Source: Flavobacterium difficile (GTDB lineage Bacteria; Bacteroidota; Bacteroidia; Flavobacteriales; Flavobacteriaceae). Taken from it: DNA of 64,000 nucleotides. This document shows, piece by piece, positions 32,902-43,500 of this stretch. Position numbers and translations under genes: made by a program. Each line of letters starts with the position of its first letter. The first letter of the stretch is position 1. Below the pieces are notes generated by a model. The model was given only the letters and a program-made list of their open reading frames with translations. It was not told where the DNA came from and did not search any database. Location: the NCBI RefSeq assembly GCF_011392115.1, contig NZ_JAAJBT010000001.1, positions 372,001 to 436,000 of the forward strand. The letters are read 5' to 3'.

Positions 32902-33453
32902 TTAACAACCTTTATTTTTACTCAAGTCTCGTTGAAAAAGTATCTTATTATCTTTTGAAATGTAATCGCTAGATAAAATTAAATAAGGATGATTTGGCGA
33001 ATTGGAGGCGCTGTGACTTTTTAGAATTATTTTGTCATTTACTTTTAAGCTTTTTAACTTTTCAAAATCCTTTTCAATAAATTGCAGCATGTACGTTTCA
33101 TTATTGATAGCAACTAAAAGCCATTTTGGTCCGGATGAATTCGCGTTTTCACGTTTAAAAGTAACAGATGAAACTGTAGCTTCCATAGCTGAGAATGTTT
33201 TTAAGTTCTTTTTTATTTTATCGTAACTCGTATTTACTTTTTTACCTTCTGATGAATTTTCCCATTCTTTAAACTTTATACCATCAGGAGAAGCTTCCCA
33301 TTTTTTTCTTTCTTTTAACATTTTGATTTTTCTCTCAGTTAGAGTTAGCTCTTTTTCTGAAGGATTTGTTTCATTTTTAATTTTGTAATTTGCGAAGATT
33401 ACTGCACTCACCACAACTAGCGATGCGAATAATACATAAATGATTTTTTTCAT
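32902..33453 (-). CDS. Membrane-anchored protein of unknown function
   Basis: 183 aa. One N-terminal helix (YVLFASLVVVSAVIFANY), then a Lys/Glu-rich helical stretch (LTLTERKIKMLKERKKWEAS) and a C-terminal beta-rich part (WLLVAINNETYMLQFIEKDF ... VNDKIILKSHSAS). The latter could be a small OB-like or SH3-like barrel. It is divergent from the winged-helix regulator, and no family is recognised. Confidence 0.6.
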   Translation of the reverse strand: MKKIIYVLFASLVVVSAVIFANYKIKNETNPSEKELTLTERKIKMLKERKKWEASPDGIKFKEWENSSEGKKVNTSYDKIKKNLKTFSAMEATVSSVTFKRENANSSGPKWLLVAINNETYMLQFIEKDFEKLKSLKVNDKIILKSHSASNSPNHPYLILSSDYISKDNKILFQRDLSKNKGC

Positions 33454-33588
33454 AAGTTTATTATTTTAAAATTATAGTGCTAAAATAAATTGATTTATGT
33501 TGGTTAGTGAAATCGGAATTGTAAATATAATTGTAAACTTTGTAAATAAATGATTGACCAGATGTATTTTGTTTTAAATCAGAATAGT

Positions 33589-34452
33589 ATGAATCGAAAA
33601 TGTATTTTTGGATTGATTTTATTTTCCTTATTGTTTGTGTTTTGTACTTCATTTAATGCAACTGGTAGCGATGCTTTCGATTTGGCTAAAAGGGAAGTTT
33701 TACTCAGAAGAATAGGACACGAAGTACTTTTGCAATCGGGCGACAGTACATCAAGAATACTTCCAATTGAAAAAATATCAGACCATGAATATCAAATTAA
33801 ATTTGAAAATACGTTTACTTTTAAACCTGAAGCACTAGTAACTATATCGAAGCGTTTTTTAATAAAAGATGTTTTATCAGATGAATATTTAGTTAATGTC
33901 TTGAACTGTAATAACTCTTCCATTGTTTATGGTTTTACCATTTCTAAAAATAAAAAAGATGCGCAAATAACTTGTATAGGAAGAAAACAACCCAAAGCTT
34001 GTTATACGATTAGTGTTAAATTTAAAACGCCACCTAAATCGATAGGAAACTATCTATATTTATGGGCTGGTTTATGTTTGTTAGTTTGTATGGGTTTTAT
34101 TTTTTCAAAAAGAAATAAGGCTAAAAAAGCTATAGTTAAAGAAGAATATGATAAGAGATTTAATATTGGTCTAACAGTATTTGATGTGCAGAAACGAGAG
34201 TTGCAATTTCATGATGCTACTGTAGATTTAACAAAAACTGAAACACGTTTGTTACTTATTTTTGCCTCATCTCCAAATGCAATTATTGAAAGAAGTCGTT
34301 TGCAAAAAGAAATCTGGGAAGATGAAGGTGTTATCGTAGGCCGAAGTTTAGACATGTTTATTTCAAAACTTAGAAAAAAATTAGAACAAGACTCTAACAT
34401 AAGTCTAGTAGTAGTTCGCGGCAAGGGTTATAAACTAGAAGTAACAACATAA
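33589..34452 (+). CDS. Membrane-bound winged-helix regulator
   Basis: 287 aa from ATG 33589, chosen because a signal-like helix (KCIFGLILFSLLFVFCTSF) follows it directly; an ATG at 33550 is also in frame. A periplasmic domain of about 130 residues precedes a second membrane helix (YLYLWAGLCLLVCMGFIF). The C-terminal 100 residues are an OmpR/ToxR-type DNA-binding domain: VDLTKTETRLLLIFASSPNAII, then RSLDMFISKLRKKLEQD and VVRGKGYKLE. The inverted order, with the sensor at the N-terminus outside and DNA binding at the C-terminus inside, recurs in Bacteroidota. It has no kinase partner nearby. Its target is unknown. Confidence 0.82.
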   Translation: MNRKCIFGLILFSLLFVFCTSFNATGSDAFDLAKREVLLRRIGHEVLLQSGDSTSRILPIEKISDHEYQIKFENTFTFKPEALVTISKRFLIKDVLSDEYLVNVLNCNNSSIVYGFTISKNKKDAQITCIGRKQPKACYTISVKFKTPPKSIGNYLYLWAGLCLLVCMGFIFSKRNKAKKAIVKEEYDKRFNIGLTVFDVQKRELQFHDATVDLTKTETRLLLIFASSPNAIIERSRLQKEIWEDEGVIVGRSLDMFISKLRKKLEQDSNISLVVVRGKGYKLEVTT

Positions 34453-34464
34453 GTTGTATTAAAA

Positions 34465-34501
34465 AAAACATCCTTGAAATATAGTTACAAGGATGTTTTT
34501 A
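34465..34501. terminator. Terminator between convergent genes
   Basis: Stem AAAACATCCTTG / CAAGGATGTTTT with an eleven-base loop, serving the winged-helix gene and possibly the opposite gene. Confidence 0.82.
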
Positions 34502-34523
34502 GTAAAATTTATCGAAAAGTGAA

Positions 34524-36284
34524 TTAGATTTCTGTTGCTTTTTCGAAAATCAATTCTAAACCACCATCAATTAAATGGGCCACTTCTGGACGATTGATTT
34601 TTAATTTTTCTAAATGATTTAATACTTTATCAATTAAGTCAGAATGGTTTTCTTGCTTGGCTAATTCAGCAATCTCAACAGAAAGTAACCAATCATTTTC
34701 GTGAGAAGCAGTAACGGCACCAAAGGCTTCTTTTAAAGTGATTTCAGCTGGTTTACCTTCTCTAAGTAGTCTGACATTTTTGTATAAACTTTCTAATTCT
34801 TCTCTTTTTGCTGATTTTTTTTGTTTGATAGTATGACTTGAAGGCACATGGCTAATCATATCAAAACTATTTACATCAGCAGGTCCAGAAAAAGCTGAGG
34901 TGATTTTTTTACCAACGGCCATATCATAAATTCCCCATTCAGGAGCAAATAATACCGTTTCGCCATGAGTAACAGTGCAATTTTTGAATTTAATCAGTAA
35001 AATTTCACCTTGTAAATTTCTTGTTCCGGTAATAATTTCTCCAGAAACTTTTATGTTACCTTCAAACTCTAAAGTAATTTGTTCGCCTTCATAAATATCG
35101 TAAGCTCTTAAATCTCTAGGACCCATATCTTCAATCGCTAAATTGATCCCTTTTAGCATGCCGACTGGCGAGCCAAAACCGTCAGGATGTGCATCTGTAC
35201 CATGACTTACTAATTCTTTTTCTCTGTAAGACAAAGCGGTTTTTCCAGTAGTTTGGATATAAACTGGTTTGCCTTCGTTTTCAATTACATTAGTAAAAAC
35301 TCCTGAAATTTGTAAACCAGTACTTAATTCTACAGTTCCTAAATTTTTTGAATTTATTAGTTTTTTAATTCCAGATAAACCACCAGTTCTTAAAGCCATT
35401 TTATTAGCAAATTCTTCTAAAACAGAGCTTAATTGTGCAAAATCTGGTGTGACATAAAGTTGTGGTTGAGGTTTTGTAATATCGAAACTTTGGTCTGCAG
35501 CCGAAATATCATAAGGAATTTTGGTTACATTATCTGTCATACACCAAGCACTTTCTCCGATAGAAGACAACAAACCAGCACCATATATTTTTGGATTTTC
35601 GACAGTTCCGATTAAACCATATTCTACTGTCCACCAATGTAAATTTCTAATTTTTGACATCTCAGACAATTCGCCCATGTTGTTTTGTAAAAACTCTACT
35701 TGGTCTTCTGCAGCTTTAATTTCTGCTTCTGGCGTTCCTTCGGCTTCTTTTAAGATGGAAAGTAAACGTATGGCTTCGTACAATTCGTAATCACGTGCAG
35801 AAGAAATCGCTTTGCAACCAATTTCACCAAAACGACGTAAATATTCTGCATATTCTGGATTGGCAATAATAGGAGCGTGACCAGCTCCTTCATGGATAAT
35901 ATCTGGAGCAGGTGTATATTCAATATGTTCTAATTGACGAATGTCGCAAGCTATAACTAAAACATTATAGGCTTGAAATTCCATAAAAGCACTTGGTGGA
36001 ATAAATCCATCAACGGCGACTGCAGCCCAACCAATTTCTTTTAAAATACGATTCATACCGTACATGTTAGGAATATTATCTATTTCTAATCCGGTTTTAT
36101 CTAAACCTTCTAAATAAGAATTGTGCGCAACTTTTGATAAGTAATCTACGTTTTTACGCATTACATATCTCCAAACCGCTTGGTTTATAGGTGTGTAGTC
36201 GTTATAATCTTGTGGGATTATGAATTGTTTTAAATGTTTAGGTAACCTGTCAATCAATGGGTTACTTTCAAAATTTGCTTCCAT
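34524..36284 (-). CDS. phhA: Biopterin-dependent aromatic amino acid hydroxylase
   Basis: Non-haem iron enzyme that hydroxylates phenylalanine to tyrosine, or a related reaction, with a tetrahydropterin cofactor. The catalytic domain fills the N-terminal half. Iron ligands H131 and H136 lie in IHEGAGHAPI, and the third ligand Glu in WWTVEYGLIG. At 586 aa it is about twice the length of proteobacterial PhhA, because of a long C-terminal extension (from about residue 330) seen in Bacteroidota members; its role is unknown. Whether Phe is the substrate is not decided by sequence. No phhB or tyrosine-degradation gene is next to it. Confidence 0.88.
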   Translation of the reverse strand: MEANFESNPLIDRLPKHLKQFIIPQDYNDYTPINQAVWRYVMRKNVDYLSKVAHNSYLEGLDKTGLEIDNIPNMYGMNRILKEIGWAAVAVDGFIPPSAFMEFQAYNVLVIACDIRQLEHIEYTPAPDIIHEGAGHAPIIANPEYAEYLRRFGEIGCKAISSARDYELYEAIRLLSILKEAEGTPEAEIKAAEDQVEFLQNNMGELSEMSKIRNLHWWTVEYGLIGTVENPKIYGAGLLSSIGESAWCMTDNVTKIPYDISAADQSFDITKPQPQLYVTPDFAQLSSVLEEFANKMALRTGGLSGIKKLINSKNLGTVELSTGLQISGVFTNVIENEGKPVYIQTTGKTALSYREKELVSHGTDAHPDGFGSPVGMLKGINLAIEDMGPRDLRAYDIYEGEQITLEFEGNIKVSGEIITGTRNLQGEILLIKFKNCTVTHGETVLFAPEWGIYDMAVGKKITSAFSGPADVNSFDMISHVPSSHTIKQKKSAKREELESLYKNVRLLREGKPAEITLKEAFGAVTASHENDWLLSVEIAELAKQENHSDLIDKVLNHLEKLKINRPEVAHLIDGGLELIFEKATEI

Positions 36285-36371
36285 AATGGTTTTTATGTTG
36301 TTTGATGTAAAATTACGATAAATTTTATATCAATTTATGATTTTTATCATGCAAAATAAAAATCTTGTATC

Positions 36372-37418
36372 TTAATTGGTTTCTTGTTCGAGTTGGTAAT
36401 TTTTTGCTTTTCTGTTTTTAAGAATATTGATATATCGTAAAGCAATTTTGTCGCCATAATCTGTATATGATTTGGTTGCCCAATCAATAGCCTTGTCTAA
36501 ATCGCCATTAATTTCATTTATAATTGCCATGTTATAACAAGCTCTTCCTGCAATTTTAGAATCTCTATTATTGGTTTCTAAAAGCCATAATTCGGCCGCG
36601 CTATCCCATTTTCCTGCTTGTGCTCTTCTTTTTCCGATTTCGAAATTGTTAGTTCCTTTTACATAATAATCTCTTGAAACTCTGATGTTAAAGGGTAAAA
36701 TTCTATAGCTATAATTGATTCCGATATTTTTACTTGCATCTAAAACAGCATCTTTTCTAGTTAAAATTGCTTCAAAAGCTTTCATTGGATTTATTCCTCT
36801 GCCAGTAGTTGTTAATGTTGTAGCGTCTGAATATACATCTCTAATTTGTTTATCTACATTGTCATAAATTCGCCAGCCATATTTTACTAGTGTTGAAACC
36901 GTAGCTTCTTGTTCTATAATCGGAATTTTCAAGCCTAAATTGTTATTAACTTGACTTGTAATTGTACGATAAGCAATTTTAGAATCGGTATCAAAAAAGG
37001 AAAGTTCATAAATGGCTTCAACATTGTGTTTCTTGCAAATTTCATCAATTTTTGCCCAAGATAATTCTGCTGAAAATTGATCAATTCCATATTTTTTAAA
37101 ATCGATACTATCAATTAAAACTACATTTTTAATCCTGTTGTTTTTTAATAATTCGTCTTTTAAATTTTCGATTGCAACAAGACTTCCTTTTTTGTCTAAT
37201 TCTTTTCCTTCGATCGTTAGAATTTTATCAACCGCATCAATGGCTTCATATTTTTTATCAGTTATGCTTCTGTTAATTATTCCTATTTTTGTAATTTGTT
37301 TGTTAATGTAAACTGGAGCTGGTTGCGTAACAGGAAGTGTTAAGTCATTAGTAGCGCTACATGAACTTAAAATTACGACTAATATTACTGCTAATTTTGA
37401 AATGTATTTTTGTGTCAT
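36372..37418 (-). CDS. DUF6340 family lipoprotein
   Basis: 348 aa. Lipobox LSSCSATND with Cys near residue 20. The N-terminal half includes KIGIINRSITDKKYEAID and NVEAIYELSFFDTDSKI. The C-terminal 100 residues have a TPR-like character (AAELWLLETNNRDSKIAGRACYNMA, then INGDLDKAIDWATKSY). It is probably an outer-membrane or periplasmic lipoprotein. Its function is unknown. The DUF4136 gene lies upstream on the same strand, with a terminator between. Confidence 0.8.
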   Translation of the reverse strand: MTQKYISKLAVILVVILSSCSATNDLTLPVTQPAPVYINKQITKIGIINRSITDKKYEAIDAVDKILTIEGKELDKKGSLVAIENLKDELLKNNRIKNVVLIDSIDFKKYGIDQFSAELSWAKIDEICKKHNVEAIYELSFFDTDSKIAYRTITSQVNNNLGLKIPIIEQEATVSTLVKYGWRIYDNVDKQIRDVYSDATTLTTTGRGINPMKAFEAILTRKDAVLDASKNIGINYSYRILPFNIRVSRDYYVKGTNNFEIGKRRAQAGKWDSAAELWLLETNNRDSKIAGRACYNMAIINEINGDLDKAIDWATKSYTDYGDKIALRYINILKNRKAKNYQLEQETN

Positions 37419-37444
37419 ATTTTCTAGTATTTAATTAGAATAAA

Positions 37445-37469
37445 AAAACCGCAATGTGATTGCGGTTTT
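37445..37469 (-). terminator. Terminator after the DUF4136 gene
   Basis: Stem AAAACCGCAAT / ATTGCGGTTTT with a three-base loop, between the DUF4136 and DUF6340 genes. Confidence 0.8.
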
Positions 37470-37481
37470 AAAAATATAGTT

Positions 37482-38024
37482 TTATTTTATAATAGGCGGA
37501 TATTTTTCTAAAATCTTAGCTACAAACTCTGCAATTCTTTCGTCTTTTTTCTCAGAATTGGTGGTTAGATAGCCTGTTCCAATACCTTGCCATACTAATT
37601 CTTTTGTTTTAGCATCAATTAGGTCGATGTACAATGTTCCTTCAGGCGTGGTGGTGGTTCTGGTGTAACCCATTCCCCAACCTGGTCCCCAGCCCCAGCC
37701 CCAGCCAAAACCTCCGCCAAATCCCCAGCCCATGTTGTTATAAACGTCCACTCTTTCACGTTCTTTAGTAAACAAACTAATCAGTACATCTGGAGTTTCA
37801 GATTTGGTGAATCCTTTTGCAGGCATGGCGTTGTCAATTGCATATAGAATTCTCTTTTTGTCTAAATCTGAGATTTCTAATTTGTCAATGCTAGATTTGC
37901 TGAAAGCGTAAGTTTTGTAAGAAGCAAAATTAGCTTTTTTGTCGTAATCTGTATTTACTGATACAGTAGCACAAGAAGTTAGGATGAAAAATCCTAAAAC
38001 GGTAAGTAGTTTTAATAATTTCAT
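37482..38024 (-). CDS. DUF4136 lipoprotein
   Basis: 180 aa. Lipobox FILTSCATVSV with Cys near residue 18. The DUF4136 body has NFASYKTYAFS, ILYAIDNAMPAKGFTKSE, and the C-terminal GTLYIDLIDAKTKELVWQGIGTG. A Gly/Trp-rich insert (GFGGGFGWGWGWGPGWGMGY) of about 20 residues in the middle is characteristic for the group. The function is unknown. It lies 11 bp after the hutU stop and may be co-transcribed. Confidence 0.9.
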   Translation of the reverse strand: MKLLKLLTVLGFFILTSCATVSVNTDYDKKANFASYKTYAFSKSSIDKLEISDLDKKRILYAIDNAMPAKGFTKSETPDVLISLFTKERERVDVYNNMGWGFGGGFGWGWGWGPGWGMGYTRTTTTPEGTLYIDLIDAKTKELVWQGIGTGYLTTNSEKKDERIAEFVAKILEKYPPIIK

Positions 38025-38035
38025 AGCATTTGTAT

Positions 38036-40015
38036 TTAAGTTAATAAATTTTCATCCACTAGGTTTGGAAGCGTTACTTTTAATAATGGTTGTGTAGCCA
38101 TAGCGCGTTGGATTGCAAATATAGCACCTTCATTTCTTGCCCAATTTCTTCTAGATATTCCGTTGTTTACATCCCAGAACAGCATCATTTCCAAACGTTT
38201 AGAGGCTTCCTTAGTTCCATCAAGAAGCATGCCAAAACCTCCGTTTATGACTTCGCCCCAGCCAACTCCACCGCCGTTGTGAATAGAAACCCATGTAGCA
38301 CCACGGAAACTATCTCCAATTACGTTTTGAATGGCCATATCTGCAGTAAAACGAGAACCGTCATATATGTTAGAAGTTTCTCTATATGGAGAATCAGTTC
38401 CTGATACATCATGATGATCACGACCTAAAATTACCATTCCGATTTCACCACGAGCAATAGCTTGATTGAAAGCTTCTGCAATTTTAATTCGACCTTCAGC
38501 ATCGGCATATAAAATACGTGCTTGCGATCCTACAACCAATTTGTTTTCTTGAGCGCCTTTTATCCATTGGATATTATCTGCCATTTGTTGTTGGATTTCT
38601 TCTGGCGAATTTTTCATCATTTCTTCTAAAACCTCACAAGCTATTTGATCTGTTTTAGCTAAATCTTCTGGGTTTCCTGAAGCACAAACCCAACGGAATG
38701 GGCCAAAGCCGTAATCGAAACACATTGGTCCCATGATATCTTGTACATAGCTTGGGTATTTAAAATCGATATGATTTTCTGCCATAATATCTGCACCAGC
38801 ACGAGACGCTTCCAATAAAAAAGCATTTCCATAGTCGAAGAAATACGTTCCTTTTGCTGTATGTTTATTTATGGCTATTGCATGACGACGTAAGGTTTTT
38901 TGGACTTCTTCTCTGAATTTTTCCGGTTGATTGGCCATCATTTCATTCGATTCTTCAAAAGTAAAACCAATAGGGTAGTAGCCACCAGCCCAAGGATTGT
39001 GTAAAGAAGTTTGGTCTGAACCTAAATCGATAGGTAAATTTTCTTGATCGAATCGTTCCCAAACATCAACTATATTACCTAAGTATGCAATGGAAACGAC
39101 TTCTTTATTTTCTAATGCTTTTCGAACTCTAGTCACTAAAAGTGTAATGTCTTCTACAATTTCATTGATCCAACCTTGTGAATGACGAATGTGAGTAATT
39201 TTTGGATTGACTTCAGCGCAAACTGTTACACAACCTGCTATATTTCCCGCTTTTGGTTGTGCACCAGACATGCCACCTAATCCTGAAGTTACAAATAAAC
39301 CACCAGTTGGAGATTTTTTAATTTTTCTAAAACCATTTAATACCGTTATAGTTGTTCCGTGTACAATTCCTTGTGGTCCGATATACATGTAACTTCCTGC
39401 TGTCATTTGTCCGTATTGCGAAACACCTAAGGCATTCATTTTTTCCCAATCATCTGGTTTCGAATAGTTGGGTATTACCATTCCGTTTGTAACTACGACT
39501 CTTGGTGCATCTTTGTGAGATGGGAATAGCCCCATAGGATGACCAGAATACATAGATAAAGTTTGTTCGTCTGTCATTTCAGACAAGTACTTCATCGTTA
39601 ATAGATATTGCGCCCAATTTTGAAAAACGGCTCCATTTCCACCATAGGTAATTAGTTCATGTGGATGTTGTGCTACCGCATAATCCAAATTATTCTGTAT
39701 CATCAACATAATAGCTTTTGCTTGCTCCGAATTTCCAGGATAATCTGAAATTGGTCGGGCTTTCATTTCGTAATCTGGACGAAAACGGTACATGTAAATT
39801 CTTCCGTAAGTTTCTAACTCCGCTTTAAATTCTGGTATTAATTCTGCGTGATGTTTTGGATCGAAATAACGTAATGCGTTTTTAAGTGCTAATTTTTTTT
39901 CTTCAGCAGTTAATATTTCTTTTCGCTTTGGGGCATGATTTATAGCAGTTTCGTAAACTTTTGGTTGTGGTAAAACTGATGGAATACCTTGTTGTATTTG
40001 TTCTTTGAAAGTCAT
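38036..40015 (-). CDS. hutU: Urocanate hydratase
   Basis: Second enzyme of histidine degradation: urocanate plus water gives imidazolonepropionate, with tightly bound NAD. 659 aa, the long form found in Bacteroidota. Recognisable parts are YGGNGAVFQNWAQYLL, the NAD loop TSGLGGMSGAQPKAG and the C-terminal SIHNGGGVGWGEVINGGFGM. No hutH, hutI or hutG neighbours exist in the window, so the pathway genes are dispersed or elsewhere. A small DUF5522 gene lies 41 bp upstream. Confidence 0.95.
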   Translation of the reverse strand: MTFKEQIQQGIPSVLPQPKVYETAINHAPKRKEILTAEEKKLALKNALRYFDPKHHAELIPEFKAELETYGRIYMYRFRPDYEMKARPISDYPGNSEQAKAIMLMIQNNLDYAVAQHPHELITYGGNGAVFQNWAQYLLTMKYLSEMTDEQTLSMYSGHPMGLFPSHKDAPRVVVTNGMVIPNYSKPDDWEKMNALGVSQYGQMTAGSYMYIGPQGIVHGTTITVLNGFRKIKKSPTGGLFVTSGLGGMSGAQPKAGNIAGCVTVCAEVNPKITHIRHSQGWINEIVEDITLLVTRVRKALENKEVVSIAYLGNIVDVWERFDQENLPIDLGSDQTSLHNPWAGGYYPIGFTFEESNEMMANQPEKFREEVQKTLRRHAIAINKHTAKGTYFFDYGNAFLLEASRAGADIMAENHIDFKYPSYVQDIMGPMCFDYGFGPFRWVCASGNPEDLAKTDQIACEVLEEMMKNSPEEIQQQMADNIQWIKGAQENKLVVGSQARILYADAEGRIKIAEAFNQAIARGEIGMVILGRDHHDVSGTDSPYRETSNIYDGSRFTADMAIQNVIGDSFRGATWVSIHNGGGVGWGEVINGGFGMLLDGTKEASKRLEMMLFWDVNNGISRRNWARNEGAIFAIQRAMATQPLLKVTLPNLVDENLLT

Positions 40016-40056
40016 TTGTTTTGGCTTTAAGTTTTATGCAATACGCATTAGGCTTT

Positions 40057-40233
40057 TTATTTTTTATTAGTTCCTGTTTTTTTGTCGAATCCATACGGAC
40101 AATGACGGCAGCCACTTTTGCAACAATATCCGCGTTTTAAATGGTATTTTTCAGTAAAACATTTGTATCCTTCGGGTGTGTAATAAAAATCTTCACCTTC
40201 TTTTAAATTATTTGGATTTATTTCATTGTTCAT
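40057..40233 (-). CDS. DUF5522 small Cys-rich protein
   Basis: 58 aa with ATG at 40233. The sequence EGEDFYYTPEGYKCFTEKYH, then LKRGYCCKSGCRHCPYGFD is the DUF5522 signature. Five Cys, four of them in CCKSGCRHCPYG, suggest a metal or iron-sulfur site; the function is unknown. It precedes hutU on the same strand by 41 bp. Its start overlaps the leader of the divergent gene at 40262. Confidence 0.88.
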   Translation of the reverse strand: MNNEINPNNLKEGEDFYYTPEGYKCFTEKYHLKRGYCCKSGCRHCPYGFDKKTGTNKK

Positions 40234-40261
40234 ATTCGCAAATTTAGCAACTTTGCATCAA

Positions 40262-40588
40262 ATGATTGTAATAGTTTTTAAATATTTAACGCCAAAATGG
40301 GTGAGAGGAATAACTTTATTTCCTTTTATACTTTTATCTGAGAAATTGGATAGAAATGATGTTGTTTTATTAAATCATGAGAAAATTCATATCAGACAGC
40401 AATTGGAAATGTTGGTGCTTCCTTTTTTTATTATTTATATTACAGAATTTTTTATAGGTTATGTTAAATACAAGAATTGGCATTTGGCTTATAAGAATAT
40501 TTCTTTCGAGCGTGAAGCTTATGCCAATGAAAAAGACCTTTACTATCTAAAGCAAAGGTCTTTTTGGAGTTTCTTAAAATACTATTAG
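40262..40588 (+). CDS. Small membrane protein with HExxH motif
   Basis: 108 aa from ATG 40262. It has a membrane-like start (VFKYLTPKWVRGITLFPFILL), then LLNHEKIHIRQQLEML, a zinc-protease type HEKIH, then a second helix (LPFFIIYITEFFIGYV) and a Tyr/Phe-rich end with FEREAYANEKD. This resembles the core of M56/BlaR-type membrane peptidases but much shortened. Activity is not certain. A hairpin with a T run (40531-40566) lies inside the last 20 codons and may act as its terminator. Confidence 0.65.
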   Translation: MIVIVFKYLTPKWVRGITLFPFILLSEKLDRNDVVLLNHEKIHIRQQLEMLVLPFFIIYITEFFIGYVKYKNWHLAYKNISFEREAYANEKDLYYLKQRSFWSFLKYY

Positions 40589-43500
40589 TAAATAATTTTT
40601 CTTACTTCTTCGGAGTTGTCTTCTAGAGTAACTTTTACAATCATTAAACTGTTTGTTCTGTTTAAGTTGTTAACTTCAAAAGTATTTAGGTTAACGTTGT
40701 TCTTACTAAGTAAGAGTTTTCCTAAAGTATCAAAAATTTCTATATTTTTAATTTTTAGTTTTCCAGATTCAATAGTCATAACGGAATTGTCATAAACCGT
40801 CAATTGGTTTGTTAACTCAATTGTGTTTTCTGTCGATTTTTTATATCTAATTACGAAACGATCAGTTATTGTTCCTTTTTTGTCAATAAATGAATAAGGA
40901 GCTTCTCTTAAATTAAATATTATGCCTATTGTTTTATCCTCTAAATAGATATTTTGTTGTGGATTTAAAAACAGGCCGTCTACTTGGCTTAATGCTATTT
41001 TATATAGACCATCTTGAGGAAGACTTACACCGATTTTAACTTGGTCGTTTGTATCGAATGGAAGTTTTCTACCTTGAATTAGAAAATGTTCTTCATCAAT
41101 TAATGAGAAAATATTGAATGACAATTTTTGATTAGAGAAGGCGTCATATAATCTGTCTTTTTCGTTTGTGGCTTCAGAAGCATATCCTAATAGGGATTTT
41201 ACATTTGTTCCTGAAGGCGTTACTAGATCGAACCAAATCCTGTGTTTTTCTTCACTTTCACCTTCGGTAGTATTATTTTCTGAAGAATTTCTGTAAAATT
41301 GACTGTTATTGTATGCACTACTTCTTAATGAATTATTAAAGTTTAAGTTTTCTGTTGTAGCAGTACTTGTATGTAACATTGAAACAAAGAAACCTTGTCC
41401 GCCTGCAATTCTACCATTATAACCGGGAGGTGTTGAGCCAAGTGCGTTATAGGTGATGTAATCTGTAGGGGTGTAATTATACGTATAATTAGCATAAAAC
41501 GGATCTGCAATTGCTGTTGAAGGTAGAGTACCATGAGACCATACATTGATAAAACCAGCAATATTTGTATTTAAGGTTAGGAAGTTAATGGCATGAATGG
41601 CTGATGGATATGGGTTACCCACTAAGTTCCAATTGTCATCTTCTTGAGTTCCTAATGTTGTTGAGACTCCAGTTGAGTAATTAGGACCATTGTAAGTTCC
41701 TCTACTAATTGGCACAACAATATTACCATTATTTGGAACGCCGATAAAAGTTGCTGTATAATTTGCTGCTACTGAATAAGAGAATGAATCAGGAGCTCTT
41801 AAACAATATCCTTTTCCAATAACCATTGTTTCGTTTGCAAAAGCCCAATTTCCGAAGAAATTAGTATTTGTAGGTATGGTTGGTGTCCATTTGTATTGAA
41901 ATCCTAAACCTGTACCTGGAGATACAGCACTATTAGCAAAACCAGCAACTGGTGAAGACCAATACACATAGTCTTGTCTTCTTACATTAGCAGTTCTTCT
42001 ATATTGTATGTTTCCAACATTTGGAACGTTATTGGTTTGAATAATACTAGCATCATCTTGTACAATTAATGTTCCGGTTGGGTTAACATTTATGGCATCT
42101 GTGATAGTTGCAGAGTTAGAAGCGGTTATGTTTAAAAATGCATTGGCATTTACAGCTAAACTTCTTCCTAAACCATTGAAATTAGTTCCAACAATAACTG
42201 GATCATTTGTAACATCTGGTATCACAACACAATCTGTACTAGTTGGTACCCCAACTGGTGTCCAGTTAGAAGCAACGTTCCAATCGGTACTAGTAGAGCC
42301 ATCCCAAATTTTATTACCAGATACGGTTACAGTAACTTCGTCAGTTTCTATTAAGGAAGTTCCATTACATAAACTATATTCAATTTCTGCTGTATAAGTT
42401 GTAGTTGTAGCTGGACAAACATTTATAACGTCTGTAGTTCCAACAACTGGTCCTGATGTTCCTGATCCTTCATACCAAGTAATTGTACTTATTGATGGTC
42501 CAGATGGTGTAAATCTCCATGCTTCATTGGTTGCTGTCCAATCTGCAGATAAACCGTTTCTGTTTGGTGCTACTGTTGCTATGGTACCATTTCCGTTTTG
42601 TACTCCAACAATTGCATTTCCACCATTCCAAGTAGAGCAAATTTGTTTGTTGTTGATATATACTTCGATAATATTTGTGTTTTCATATAAAATCATCATT
42701 CCACGATAAATATTTGTGGTACAACTAAACATTGGGACATTGCTCCAAGAGGCTACTAAAGCTCTACAACCTGTATTTAAAGTAATTAATTCCCACCCTA
42801 TTTCTCCACCTAGAGCAGGGTTGATATCTTGATAAACTCCGAATATAGAACTTAAATATAAGTTTGGATTAGGTAAGTTATCATCTATTACATAAGTTGA
42901 AAAATCTAAAGGTTGGTTATTTACTAAATCAAATGTAATTACTCCATTGGCGCTAATCAAACACTGGTTATAATTTGTGCCATAAAAACAAAAATCAAAA
43001 GGTAAATTTACAACATCTGACCATCTATCATCTAATGTTACATTCAATTGATTTCTTAAGCAATTGAATTGATAAGGTGGTGCATATGGTATAGATTGTA
43101 CAGTGTAACTAGTTGTATTTCCTATTGATAAATAACTTGCTTCTAAGTCCGTGCAAGTCGATCCTGCACCACATGCAATACTCGCAGGGTCGGCACCATT
43201 TAATCCTAATCCTCCTGAAACTACTTGAGGACATCCCAAAGAAGTTGTGCCAGTGCCTGGACCTACTGCACAAGTTGGCATTGTATATCTTGTAGGACCA
43301 ATCCAAGTACCAGAACCAGTGCCTCCGCAATTAGATCTTACCCAAAAATAATAAGTAGTACCAGGTGTTAATCCTGTTATTGTAGCAGATGTAACCGTAG
43401 ATGCTGTAGCTCCTGTTGGAGCTGTTGCATTTGAAGGTGCGTTTGCGTTTGTTGTATTAAAATATTGATAGCCACTAGCTGGAACAGGAGCTGCTGCTGA

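Noticed and set aside
37640-37740. Tandem Gly-Trp codons as a microsatellite in the DUF4136 gene
   Set aside because: The Gly/Trp-rich insert is typical of this family, and the codons are not identical repeats.
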